Both the position numbers and the translations under genes were made by a program. Positions 35,880-44,733 of a DNA stretch of 64,000 bases are shown here, one piece after another. Source of the stretch: Hymenobacter siberiensis (lineage in GTDB: Bacteria > Bacteroidota > Bacteroidia > Cytophagales > Hymenobacteraceae); the NCBI RefSeq assembly GCF_018967845.1, contig NZ_JAHLZZ010000001.1:3968001-4032000 (forward strand). The letters are read 5' to 3'. The notes beneath the pieces were generated by a model that saw only the letters and a list, made by a program, of their open reading frames with translations, had not been told where the DNA came from and ran no database searches. Within the stretch, counting starts at the first letter, position 1; every line of letters starts with the position of its first letter.

Positions 35880-38639
35880 AAGCGCTAAAATACTCCACCC
35901 GGCGCGCACGCAGATAGTCCAGCATGGCCTGGCTCACCTCGCCGTTCATGTTTTGGTTGGCGGGCTCGTAGGCCAGGGTGAGGGGGTGAGTGCCTTTTTC
36001 GAGGCGGACGAGAATGGGGTTTGAGAAGCCCCAGCTGCTCCACTCCTGCACGCCGCGCTGGGGCAGCACCACGGTGCCCAGCAGCGCAGGGCCGCGCCGC
36101 AGCGTGCGGATGGCGCACTGGTTGTTGGTATTGATGGGGCTGTTGCCGTTGGCGTAGCGGAAATCGAGCGCGTAAAGGCCAGTTTCGGGCACCGTGACGG
36201 GAATGGTGAGGGCCGGGTTTTTGGTCGTCGATATTTCGATAAAGCCCTTGCCGGCGTAGCCTTTGTAGGGCTGGGTGGCTTTGGGAGCCAAGGTTTCGAG
36301 CTGATTCTCGTGGGTGAATAGGCCGGGGCCGACGGCCAGCGGCTCGCTGGCAAATGACTGTAAACCTGCACGAGTCCTCGCAATAACCTGATACTCGTGG
36401 TAGCCCGCAAGGTCCGGGACAGAAAAATAGTCAAGTACTGCATCGTCGGCGGTATCGCTATCACCAACCACCTTCCCATTTCGCAAGATTAAGTAGAAGT
36501 TGGCTCCGTCTATTGGCTCCCAGTGCAGCTTGCCGTCGCGGTAAGTCACGGTGGGCGTTTCGGGGGCCACGGCATCGACCACGCGGTTCACAGGCTGAAC
36601 GACGGGCACTTCGCTGCTGAGCACGATTTTCACTGCGTGCCGCCCGCTCAGGCTGGCCGGCACGGCGGCATCAACCAGCGGCTGGCCATCCAAGGTGATG
36701 CTTTTGATGGCGTTGCCGAAGCCCATCATCTCCACGTCGAGCACGGCCTTGCGGTACTTGAAACCAATGAGCCGGCGCGCCCCCTGAAACGCCTGCGGCA
36801 CGAAGGGCCGAAACACCAGCCGCTCACCCTCGTACCGCAGTCCAAACAGTACCTTATACACCAGCCCCAAGCTGCCCAACAGGCTCCAAAGCATGTTGCT
36901 GGAGTTGATTTGGGTGCCGGCATAGTCGCCGGTGCGAGCCACGAAATTCTCCTTATTCGTAAGAAACAGCGCTGCCGGCCGGTAGATAGCAGCCATGCTC
37001 TCAGTAAGCGACGCCTCGTTGCCGGCCTACGCGGCGGCCAGCGCCCAGAAGCTCTGCACGAAGGGCCACACGGCATCGTTATGGTACGGTGGGATGCCCG
37101 GAATCTGGGGGTAGATGCACGGGATACCGAAGGGCACGATGGGAGTTTTGCTCACTACCTGCTGCGCCCGCTCGCCCTCGACAATGCCGAACAGCACGCA
37201 CAGGGCCTCACCCAGCGCCTCGGCTTTGGGCGAGAGCACCAGCGCAGTACGGCCATACAAAAACTGGCCGTAATAGCCCTTGTCGGCCTGCCAAAGGTGC
37301 TGGTTGATGGCGTCTTTAATATTGGCGGCCTGGCGCTTGTGCTGGGCGGCCACGCCGGGCTGGCCAAGCCGGGCGGCCATCTGGGCCAGCACCACGTTGG
37401 CCTGGTAGTGCACGACGTTGGTGCCCAGGTTTTCACTCTGGTAAATGTCCACGGGCTGCATCCAGCGCGGGTAGGTCTGCTCGCGCCAGTCGAGAAACGA
37501 CGACTCGCCGCGCACCAGGCCGGTGGCGGGGTCGTAGGCGTTCTGCACATCATCGGCAATGCTCTGCCGGATGATGGGATATACCTTGCGCAGCCAGGCC
37601 TCATTGCCGGTGGCCTGGTAGACTTCCCACGCCACCGTGGCCCAGATAATGCGGTCGGTGGAGCACGGGTAGGCCCCGCCCGTGCCGGTGTCCTGAATGA
37701 TGCGGCCGGTGGGGCTCACCTTGCGCATCAGGCTTTTCATGGCCACTTTCGGCTGCAAAGAAGCCTGCGCCAGAATAATGCTGTAGCTCACATCGCGGGT
37801 CCACACGCCGGCCCACTCCTTGCCGGTACGGAAGGTGCTATCCGGCTCCACGGCGCGGCGGGCTTCCTCCAGGGCCAGGTTGTAGAGGGCATCGGCGAGG
37901 GGATAGTCGGAAGAATATTGCGGGAAATCGGCGGTGTTAATGACCTTTTTCCAGCTGGCGGCAGTGGTTTTGGTGGCAGCGGGCTGGTTCAGGGTCAGCG
38001 TGGCTTCGTAGATGCCGTCGCCGTCCGGGTCCTTCATTTCCAGCTCCGGCTTGTTGGTCAGGTTGTCGAAATCCCAGCTCAGCGGCGCAGTGCCCCCGGC
38101 AACGTAAACGTGCTTGAAATCCTGATGATATAGCTTGTCGCCCTTGAACGTGGTGTAGAAACCCTGCTTCTTAAAATCCGCCAGCACCGGCCGCAAATCC
38201 AGCCGGATTTTAATCGGGGTATTGGGGGCCAGATAAGTATCGGCGGTGGCCGGCACGGCATCCACGTAGCGCTGCCCGAACACGATGGGCGGCGTTTCGA
38301 TGGGCCCGCCGCCGGGCCGGGGCACGGCCACCAACAAATGGTTGAGGCCGGGAGTCATTTCATTATCCTTGCCGTTGATGCTGAACTTGAACTCGATGCG
38401 CGGGCTCTGCCGGTCGTTGGCCGGGCTCACGTAGTTGGATACCAGCTCAGTGGCGGAGAGGGCGCGGGCCTCGTGCGGGCCCTCTCCGCCACTTTATCGC
38501 GGTACAGGCGGTAGGCATCGGATTGCCAGATGGGCGTTTGCACGGCGGGGGTAGTGGTGGTGGTAGGCTCCATGGTCTGGCAGGCCGTGAAAAAGCCGAG
38601 GGTGAGCAGGAAACCAGTAGCGAGAGAAGTTGATTTCAT
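35880..38639 (-). pseudogene. Broken lipoprotein glycosidase of six-hairpin type
   Basis: One gene in three pieces. A lipoprotein signal (MKSTSLATGFLLTLGFFTAC) starts at 38639. A frameshift near 38460 falls inside a perfect 15-bp hairpin, after which the frame goes on SPANDRQSPRIEFKFSINGK. A glycosidase domain of the (alpha/alpha)6 kind follows (WAGVWTRDVSYSIILAQ, STDRIIWATVAWEVYQAT, FLDWREQ). An in-frame TAG at 37027-37029 then interrupts it, and the same frame continues AGNEASLTESMAAIYRPAAL to a beta-sandwich end. The 3' end runs into a repeat element. Family resembles MGH1/GH63-like enzymes; not certain. Two disabling changes suggest a pseudogene, unless they are assembly errors. Confidence 0.75.
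38449..38493. repeat. Perfect 15-bp inverted repeat at the frameshift of the glycosidase
   Basis: AGTGGCGGAGAGGGC (38449-38463) and GCCCTCTCCGCCACT (38479-38493) are exact inverted copies with a 15-base spacer. The reading-frame break of the gene lies within it. Confidence 0.7.
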
Positions 38640-38738
38640 CAAGGCGAAAGGCAGCGAAAGTAGCGGGAACGCACAAATCACGGCACTTATAACACGTCCA
38701 GCCGTTATCATGAGCGCGCTGCTTTTAATCAACTCCCT

Positions 38739-39176
38739 ATGAAACGACTGCGTTTTTTGCTTCCGGCCCCGCTCCTGCTGCTGGGTCTGCTCCTACTCAC
38801 CGCCCAAACCTCCAAACCCATGCCGCTGGAACAAACCCTGCGCGAATACCGCTGGAAGAAACGCGTGCTCCTGCTGGCCGCCCCTACAGCCGAACAAGCC
38901 GATTTTAAAGCTCAGAAAGCCCTGCTCGCTGCCGAAAAAGCCGGAATGGCGGCCCGCGATTTCGTCGTACTGGAAGTATTCTACAACCAGCTTTCCACCA
39001 CCGACCAGCAATTTCTCACGAAGAAAACCGGGGTTTCGCCCCCAGCATTTGCGGCCGTGCTCATCGGCAAAGACGGCGGCGTGAAGGAGCGAAGCAGCCA
39101 TCCCATCCAGCCCGCCATCCTGTTCGGCACCGTGGATAAAATGCCCATGCGCCGCGAGGAAATGCGGCAAAAGTAA
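38739..39176 (+). CDS. DUF4174 protein with signal peptide
   Basis: A 145-residue protein: signal peptide MKRLRFLLPAPLLLLGLLLL, then the domain starting REYRWKKRVLLLAAP, with the conserved end IGKDGGVKERS and MPMRREEM. This is the DUF4174 pattern, a thioredoxin-like fold without catalytic Cys. The protein should be periplasmic. The family's function is not known. It starts 100 bases from the divergent glycosidase pseudogene and ends before a compound repeat. Confidence 0.82.
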   Translation: MKRLRFLLPAPLLLLGLLLLTAQTSKPMPLEQTLREYRWKKRVLLLAAPTAEQADFKAQKALLAAEKAGMAARDFVVLEVFYNQLSTTDQQFLTKKTGVSPPAFAAVLIGKDGGVKERSSHPIQPAILFGTVDKMPMRREEMRQK

Positions 39177-39182
39177 AGCAAC

Positions 39183-39336
39183 AGCCGCGTAGCGGCGATA
39201 GGTTTGTAGTTCCGATAACCGTTTACCCACTAAGCCGCGTAGCGGTGACAGAAACGCCCGCAAATCTGTCACCGCTACGCGGCTTTTGAATCACTTGAAT
39301 CGTGATTCTCTACAAACCTGTCGCCGCTACGCGGCT
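39183..39336. repeat. Compound repeat: two nested inverted pairs with AGCCGCGTAGCGG
   Basis: Four copies of AGCCGCGTAGCGG-(C/T)GA: outer arms at 39183-39209 and 39310-39336 (26 of 27 pairing, one G-T type difference) and inner arms at 39233-39252 and 39265-39284 (exact, 20 bp). Nested layout in 154 bases between two convergent genes. Confidence 0.75.
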
Positions 39337-39341
39337 ACTTT

Positions 39342-41255
39342 TCAGCTCAGCGACTTCGTGAACCCCACCTTAATCTTCAATTGAAAATCGGCAATGACCT
39401 TGAAAATCTCCTTCAGCGTCACCTGCTCTACCTTGGTTAGGGTCTTGGGGTCGAGGTAATTATCGGGCGTCACGTTGTCGTTGATAATCTGGGCGGCCTG
39501 CTTTTTCAGGCGCACGCCCATGAGGTAGTAGTACGATTGCAGCAGCTCGTGGGCCTCACGCTCGGTGAAGATGCCCAGCACCTTGAGGGCCTCCAGCCGC
39601 TCGCCGGTGTTGGTGGCGAAAATGCGGTGCTTGAGGGCATACATCCGCACCAAATCGACGATGGGCGACATGGTTTTCTTGAGGTTGAACACCTGGTGCG
39701 CGCCGTGGGCGAAGGTGCGGATATTATTGAAAAACGTGAGGGGCGGCTCGTATTGCAGCGCGTTCACGGCCATGTGGTGGAAGAAGCGCTCCACCGGCTT
39801 TTGCAGCTCCACGGCCAGGAAATCGTGCAGCTCGTCCATGATGGCGGGGTCGCCGTAGAGGTAGCGGCAGTCGAAGGAAGCGGCGAATTGCATGCCGGTT
39901 TCGGGGTTCGATTCGGTCATCCACGCCACGTAGTTGCGCTTCCAGTGCGAGAGCGAGTGCGTCCACTTCGGGTTTTTGGCCATGAAGCCGCCCTCGCAGT
40001 AGCTGAAACCGATTTCGTTGAGCTGGTCGCTCACCATCTCGGCGAATTTCAGGAAGTAGTCGCGCACCAGCTCGCGCTGCTCGTTGGCCTTGTCTTCGTA
40101 GATAATAGCGTTGTCCTGGTCCGTGAGCAGGGTTTGTTCCTTGCGGCCCTCGCTACCCAGCACCATGTACACGAACTTGGCCGGCGGTGGGCCAAGCTCG
40201 GCAATAGCCCCCTCAATCAACTTCAGGGCAATGGCATCTGACACGGTGGTGATGACCTGGTTCACGATTTCGGGCTTCACGCCCCGGTTCAGGAGCTGGT
40301 ACACCATTTCCGGCACCTGCTCCCAGCGGCGCTTCAGCTCGGGCACGGCCTGCGCCTGCTTCACCGACTGAATGAAGATGAACGGCGACTGCGCCTGGTC
40401 GTCGGTCAGCAGCTTGTTGCGGCTCAGAAAACCCACGTACTCGCCATCGGTTTCGACCAGCAAATAGCGCGTCTTAGTCCTGAACATCAGCAAAATAGCC
40501 TCATACACAAACGCCCGCGAGCTGATACTGACCACCGGCGCGTCCACAATAGTTTCGACGGGCAGACTAGCATCGGCGCAGGCGGCCACTACCTTGTCGC
40601 GAAGCGTAATATCCGTGACGTAGCCAATGATGTGGCCGTCCACGTCGGCATTGGTGATGAAGTAGCAGCTGGTGCGGGCGGCGGCCATGCGCCGGGCCAC
40701 TTCGTGGATGGGCGTGTAAGCGGCGCACACGTCGAGGGGCCGCAGCTCCAGCGTCTCGATACGGCGCGAAAACAGTTGGTCCGAAGCCAGGTAGCTGGAG
40801 CCGCTGCTCGTGGCGGGCCGCACAAAGTGGGCGTACTCCTCGTTCAGCATGCGCTGCCCGTAGCGCGTGGTGAAGAAGTGAAAGAAGCTCTCGTAGCCCT
40901 GGCACAGCGCCAGAAACTCGCGCCGGTGCAGGAAGTACACGCGGGTGTGGCGCTTGGCCACCACCGTGCGCAGCGACTTCTTCTTGTTGAGCAGCAGCGA
41001 GATGCCTCCATAGCACTCGCCGCGCCGGGTGAATTCCACCACGCGCCGGTTCTGCTGGCTGTCGTAGAAAAACGTCTCGTACTCGCCCTCCACGATGATG
41101 TCGAGGCCCCGCAGTTTCGTTTCGTCCTGGTAGTAGATGACGCCCTCGCGGGGATGGCGCACTTCTTCCAGGCCCTCGGCTACTTCGGCCAGCACATCTT
41201 CGGGCAGGCGGTCGAAGGGCTTCACGGTGCGCAGGAAATCGAGTTTTTCGCTCAT
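39342..41255 (-). CDS. cNMP-binding / CBS / DUF294 nucleotidyltransferase-like regulator
   Basis: A 637-residue cytosolic protein. From the N-terminus: a cyclic-nucleotide-binding fold (about 10-130), two CBS motifs (about 175-300, with GHIIGYVTDITLRDKV and TRYLLVETDGEYVGFLSRNK), a DUF294 nucleotidyltransferase-like domain (about 340-480, VLGSEGRKEQTLLTDQDNA with the GSEGR...D-x-D form) and a DUF294 C-terminal helical domain. Relatives are thought to sense energy state and modify signal-transduction proteins, as in GlnD-like roles. I chose the ATG at 41255 (MSEKLDFLRT). It is the last of a run of minus-strand genes. Upstream is a DEDD exonuclease gene; in other bacteria DUF294 and exonuclease genes also occur side by side. 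Confidence 0.85.
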   Translation of the reverse strand: MSEKLDFLRTVKPFDRLPEDVLAEVAEGLEEVRHPREGVIYYQDETKLRGLDIIVEGEYETFFYDSQQNRRVVEFTRRGECYGGISLLLNKKKSLRTVVAKRHTRVYFLHRREFLALCQGYESFFHFFTTRYGQRMLNEEYAHFVRPATSSGSSYLASDQLFSRRIETLELRPLDVCAAYTPIHEVARRMAAARTSCYFITNADVDGHIIGYVTDITLRDKVVAACADASLPVETIVDAPVVSISSRAFVYEAILLMFRTKTRYLLVETDGEYVGFLSRNKLLTDDQAQSPFIFIQSVKQAQAVPELKRRWEQVPEMVYQLLNRGVKPEIVNQVITTVSDAIALKLIEGAIAELGPPPAKFVYMVLGSEGRKEQTLLTDQDNAIIYEDKANEQRELVRDYFLKFAEMVSDQLNEIGFSYCEGGFMAKNPKWTHSLSHWKRNYVAWMTESNPETGMQFAASFDCRYLYGDPAIMDELHDFLAVELQKPVERFFHHMAVNALQYEPPLTFFNNIRTFAHGAHQVFNLKKTMSPIVDLVRMYALKHRIFATNTGERLEALKVLGIFTEREAHELLQSYYYLMGVRLKKQAAQIINDNVTPDNYLDPKTLTKVEQVTLKEIFKVIADFQLKIKVGFTKSLS

Positions 41256-41292
41256 GGGGCAGAGTATCGAAGGTTTAATGGGTAAAAGTAGA

Positions 41293-41392
41293 CCGTCATG
41301 CAGAGCGCAGCGAAGCATCTCGCGTGCATTACTAATTCATTCGATTGAGTCACTATCACAAGCGAGATGCTTCGCTGCGCTCTGCATGACGG
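41293..41392. repeat. 100-bp hairpin element with CCGTCATGCAGAGCGCAGCG arms
   Basis: Arms of about 34 bases (CCGTCATGCAGAGCGCAGCG then AAGCATCTCGC) are inverted at both ends with a 32-base AT-rich centre. The same arm sequence appears as a half copy at 32670 and, slightly changed, inside the 44439-44583 element. Confidence 0.75.
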
Positions 41393-41406
41393 ACTTCCAT
41401 CTTCAT

Positions 41407-42135
41407 TCACACCAACAAAAACACCGCCAGCAGCACCAGCGCCACGCCGGCCAGCAGCAGCCACGGCGCCACGCCAATACGCAACCGGCGCCGCAGCCGG
41501 CGCGCCAGCCGGGCCGGCTGCGTGGGCAGCCCGATGGGGACTTGCTGGGCAATTATTTCGTCGGTAATCACGCCCTGGGCCTGCATCTGGAAGTAGCAGC
41601 GGGCCGTGGCGCGGGCATCCACCAGGGCATCATGCTCGCGTAGCAGCGGCTCCTGAAACAGGCGCTGGTGCAGCTCGCCCAACCGCAAAAAGCCCTGGGT
41701 GCTGTGGCGCAGCAGCGGCCCCGTGGCCCGCATGGTGCAAAACTGGGGCAGCTCCAGCAACGGGTTTTTCAGCCCGGCCCGGTGAAAGCCCACGCCCAGC
41801 ATATGGAAATCGAGCTGCATGAAATGGGCCACCACGCGGGGCTTATAATGCAGCAGGTCGCGGTGCAGGCGCTGCATCACGGCGTGGCGCGAGCGGCCGT
41901 TGGCCTGCAAAAACGCCGCCGTGAGGCCGTGGATTTTGCCCGACTCCGGGCTCATGTCGTAGTCGCTGGGGCGGATGTAGTGGTTTTCGGCCTTCACTTC
42001 CTGGCCATCGGGGGTGCATACTACCCAAGCCAGCTGCACAATGTGCGGCCAATTGTGGCGGCTGGCGTACGGCTGCGTCCAGTCGCGCGGAATGCCCGAT
42101 GTTTCGGTATCGACGAACAGCAGGTAGTTGCTCAC
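41407..42135 (-). CDS. DEDDh 3'-5' exonuclease with C-terminal membrane anchor
   Basis: A 242-residue protein. Exonuclease motif I is LLFVDTETSGIP at the start (Asp, Glu), motif II KIHGLT and HFMQLDFHMLG, motif III EHDALVDARATA (His, Asp). This is the DnaQ / PolC-epsilon type. The last 25 residues are a clear membrane helix (APWLLLAGVALVLLAVFLLV) preceded by Arg-rich sequence (RLARRLRRRLR), so it should sit at the inner face of the membrane. The start is a GTG at 42135 (VSNYLLFVDTE), 17 bases after the LacI stop. An anchored exonuclease is uncommon. Its neighbour DUF294 gene suggests a linked role. Confidence 0.8.
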   Translation of the reverse strand: MSNYLLFVDTETSGIPRDWTQPYASRHNWPHIVQLAWVVCTPDGQEVKAENHYIRPSDYDMSPESGKIHGLTAAFLQANGRSRHAVMQRLHRDLLHYKPRVVAHFMQLDFHMLGVGFHRAGLKNPLLELPQFCTMRATGPLLRHSTQGFLRLGELHQRLFQEPLLREHDALVDARATARCYFQMQAQGVITDEIIAQQVPIGLPTQPARLARRLRRRLRIGVAPWLLLAGVALVLLAVFLLV

Positions 42136-42152
42136 GGGAACCGGGCGCGACG

Positions 42153-43178
42153 TTAGGGCCGCTGGTGCCAGAGCGACGATTCCCGCTTCATCAGCCGGGG
42201 CTGAATCACGATTTTGCGGGGGGCCTGCTCGTGCTCCTGCACCATTTCGAGCAGCAGGCGCATAGCGGCCAGGCCCATTTCTTCGCAGCACTGGTCCACC
42301 GAAGTCAGGTTGGGCTCGGTGAGCAGGGTGAAGCTCTCGTTGCTGAAACCCGACAGCGCAATGTCCTCGGGGATGCGCAGCTTGCGCTCCTTGAGCACGC
42401 GCATGGCCCCTACCATGGAAAAGTCGCTGGCCGAGAATACGGCCTCAGGCGGCTTGGGCAGGGCCAGCAGCTGCTCCATGCCGGTGCGGCCATCGGCCTC
42501 CCACATCTCGCTGAACAGCACCAACTCTTCCTCCACCGGAATGCCGTACTCCAGCAAGGCCTGCCGGTAGCCGCCAAAACGGTTGATGTAGATATTGAGG
42601 TGCTGCGGCCCGCCGAAGTGCGCAATGCGCCGGCAGCCCTGCTCCAGCAAGTGCTTGGTCGACTGGTAGCCGCCCTGGAAATCGTCGAGCTCCACGGCGT
42701 TCACCTCCGGGCTATCCAGAATGCGGTCGAAGAACACCAGCGGAATATCGCGCTTCTTAATCTTGTCGAAGTGCTTGTAGTCGTGCGTGGTACGGGCCAC
42801 CGACACCATGATGCCATCGACCTGCGCGTTAATCATCGTATCCACGTTCTTCTGCTCCTGGCCGTAGTCCTCGTTCGACTGGCACAGCAGCACGTTGAAG
42901 CCGGCGCGGTTGGCCACGGCCTCCGCCCCCTTCATCACCTGCGAAAAAAAGTACCCATCGATGTGCGGCACGATAACGCCCAGCGTGTTGCTGCGCCCCT
43001 TGCGCAGGGCCGCCGCCAGGTGGTTGGGCTGGTAGTTGAGTTGTTCGGCCAGTTTCCACACGCGCTTGCGGGTGGCTTCACTAATGCGCGAATGGCCGCT
43101 GAGCGCCCGCGAAACAGTAGAAACGGCCAAGTTTAGCTCCTTGGCAATGTCCGAGATAGAGGCGCGTTTTTGAGCCAA
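42153..43178 (-). CDS. LacI-family transcriptional regulator
   Basis: A 341-residue repressor with an N-terminal LacI HTH (SISDIAKELNLAVSTVSRAL) and hinge helix (YQPNHLAAALRKGRSNTLG), then a periplasmic-binding-protein-like sensor domain (GVIVPHIDGYFFSQVMKGAE) for a sugar. It lies just downstream of galT and close to galK and the GH5-like gene, so it probably controls galactose or galactan use. A LacI-type operator lies at 46020-46041. The effector is not known. The downstream exonuclease gene is only 17 bases away and may be co-transcribed. Confidence 0.9.
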   Translation of the reverse strand: MAQKRASISDIAKELNLAVSTVSRALSGHSRISEATRKRVWKLAEQLNYQPNHLAAALRKGRSNTLGVIVPHIDGYFFSQVMKGAEAVANRAGFNVLLCQSNEDYGQEQKNVDTMINAQVDGIMVSVARTTHDYKHFDKIKKRDIPLVFFDRILDSPEVNAVELDDFQGGYQSTKHLLEQGCRRIAHFGGPQHLNIYINRFGGYRQALLEYGIPVEEELVLFSEMWEADGRTGMEQLLALPKPPEAVFSASDFSMVGAMRVLKERKLRIPEDIALSGFSNESFTLLTEPNLTSVDQCCEEMGLAAMRLLLEMVQEHEQAPRKIVIQPRLMKRESSLWHQRP

Positions 43179-43330
43179 AGCGGAAATAAATTAGTGAGTG
43201 CGGGGCTAAATGTAACCCACTGGTACCATAACACCGATGAAGCGCGGAACGTTAACGGCAATTATTGTTTCTGATTTCGGGCGGGCTACGCGCCTGGGCC
43301 GGGCTGACCGGGAACGACCTCACGACGCCG

Positions 43331-43363
43331 CCCGGTCTGACCGCCTAGGGCGGTCAGACCGGG
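43331..43363. repeat. REP-like palindrome, copy 2
   Basis: CCCGGTCTGACCGCC, TAG, GGCGGTCAGACCGGG: a perfect 15-bp palindrome around TAG. Compared with the copy at 31680, C-G has become T-A on both arms, which keeps the pairing. It lies between lacI and galT. Confidence 0.75.
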
Positions 43364-43387
43364 GGACGGCGCCCGGCGGCAATAAGC

Positions 43388-44437
43388 CTATTGAGCGGCC
43401 TTATAGTGTACTTCCGACTGCTCGCGCAGCCGCCCGGCGCTGAACTCGGGCGTGATGTCGCGCTGCGGGTCGCCCAGCAGCTCGTAGCCCACCATGAATT
43501 TGCGCACCGTGGCCGAGCGCAGCAGCGGCGGGAAAAAGTGCATGTGCAGGTGCCATTCGGGGTGCTCCTGGCCGTCGGTGGGGCGCTGGTGCAGACCGGC
43601 CGAATATGGGAAGGAGATGCTGAACAGGTTGTCGTAGCGAATGGTGAGACGGCGCAGCATGTCGGCCAGCGCGTCGCGCTCCTCGGGCGTGAGCTGGGTC
43701 ACGTCCTGCACCGGGCGGCGGGCAATGACGATGGTTTCGAACGGCCACACGGCCCAGAACGGCACCAACACCACAAAATGCTCGTTTTCGATAACGACTC
43801 GCTCCTTTTGCTCCAGCTCGATTTTCAGGTAGTCGCTCAGCAGCGTGCGACCGTGCTGCTGGAAATGGGCCAGCTGCTGCACCGTTTCCTTGGCGGGCTC
43901 GCCGGGCACGGTGCGCTGCGCCCAAATCTGGCCGTGCGGGTGCGGATTCGAGCAGCCCATCATCGCCCCCTTGTTCTCGAAAATCTGCACGTAGTTGATA
44001 TCCGGCCGCGCCCCGAGCGTCGTGAATTCCTCCACCCAAAGGTCCACCACCTTGCGAATGGCGGGCGCTTCCATCTGCGGCAGCGTCAAATCGTGGCGCG
44101 GCGAGAAACAGATGACGCGGCAGATGCCCGACTCCGCCTCTGCCCGCAGCAAGCCGCCTTTGGTGATGCCGCCGGTAGGTACGTCGGGGGTCAGCGCGCC
44201 GAAATCATTATTGAACACGAAGGTATCGGTGTACTGCGGGTTCACCTCGCCGCCCACGCGCACGTTGCCGGGGCAGAGGTAGCAGGTGGGGTCGTAGGCG
44301 GGGCGCTGGTCCGGCGCAGTTTCTTCCTGCTGGCCCTGCCAGGGGCGCTTGGAACGGTGCGGCGACACCAGCACCCATTCGCCCGAAAGGGCATTAAAGC
44401 GACGGTGCGGGTGCTCGGTGGAGTCGAAAGAAGACAT
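43388..44437 (-). CDS. galT: Galactose-1-phosphate uridylyltransferase
   Basis: A 349-residue GalT of the Leloir pathway: exchanges UMP between UDP-glucose and galactose-1-phosphate. Signatures are FNALSGEWVLVSPHRSKRP, the zinc-site residues CYLCPGN, and the active-site NPHPHGQIWA (His-Pro-His), followed by EWHLHMHFFPP. The product feeds glucose metabolism. It is 290 bases downstream of galK on the same strand, but two inverted-repeat elements lie in the gap. The start codon ATG at 44435-44437 lies only 2 bases from the end of an IS-related element, so the element supplies or disturbs the leader. Confidence 0.95.
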   Translation of the reverse strand: MSSFDSTEHPHRRFNALSGEWVLVSPHRSKRPWQGQQEETAPDQRPAYDPTCYLCPGNVRVGGEVNPQYTDTFVFNNDFGALTPDVPTGGITKGGLLRAEAESGICRVICFSPRHDLTLPQMEAPAIRKVVDLWVEEFTTLGARPDINYVQIFENKGAMMGCSNPHPHGQIWAQRTVPGEPAKETVQQLAHFQQHGRTLLSDYLKIELEQKERVVIENEHFVVLVPFWAVWPFETIVIARRPVQDVTQLTPEERDALADMLRRLTIRYDNLFSISFPYSAGLHQRPTDGQEHPEWHLHMHFFPPLLRSATVRKFMVGYELLGDPQRDITPEFSAGRLREQSEVHYKAAQ

Positions 44438-44438
44438 A

Positions 44439-44583
44439 GGAGTTGTTTAGAAAGTCACAAAAGGTACTCAAACGGTCATGCAGCGCGCAGCGAAGCATCT
44501 TACTCGCATCGTTGAACGGGCCTGACGATGCGAGCAAGATGCTGCGCGCTGCATGACCGTTCGGGGACTTTCTAAACAGCTTC
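44439..44583. mobile_element. MITE-like element with the terminal repeats of the 31.7-kb IS
   Basis: GGAGTTGTTTAGAAAGTC (44439-44456) and GACTTTCTAAACAGCTTC (44566-44583) match the IS ends, the right one exactly and the left at 16 of 18. Between them lies a long hairpin with CATGCAGCGCGCAGCGAAGC-type arms. No coding capacity, 145 bp. Likely moved by the IS5-family transposase. Confidence 0.75.
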
Positions 44584-44603
44584 TTAACAAGTATTTTTAG
44601 AAC

Positions 44604-44733
44604 GGTGTAGAGACGCAATATTTTGCGTCTCGTCGTTGCTGATGTTATTTAGTTGTTTGTGCGAACGGCACGGCTCCGGCCGTTCAACGCGGGTCGTTCA
44701 ACGACGAGACGCAAAATGTTGCGTCACTACACC
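44604..44733. repeat. 130-bp inverted-repeat element with GTAGAGACGCAA ends
   Basis: Outer arms 44604-44638 and 44699-44733 (35 bp) pair at 33 positions (GGTGTAGAGACGCAATATTT and its complement). The right arm contains the galK stop codon (44727-44729), so the last codons of galK come from the element. A weaker hairpin lies in the centre. Confidence 0.75.

Noticed and set aside
32736..38133. Long open frames opposite the GH3 and glycosidase genes (for example 33710-34567 minus and 36523-38133 plus)
   Set aside because: They are mirror frames of GC-rich genes, with Gly/His/Leu-rich composition and no family motifs.
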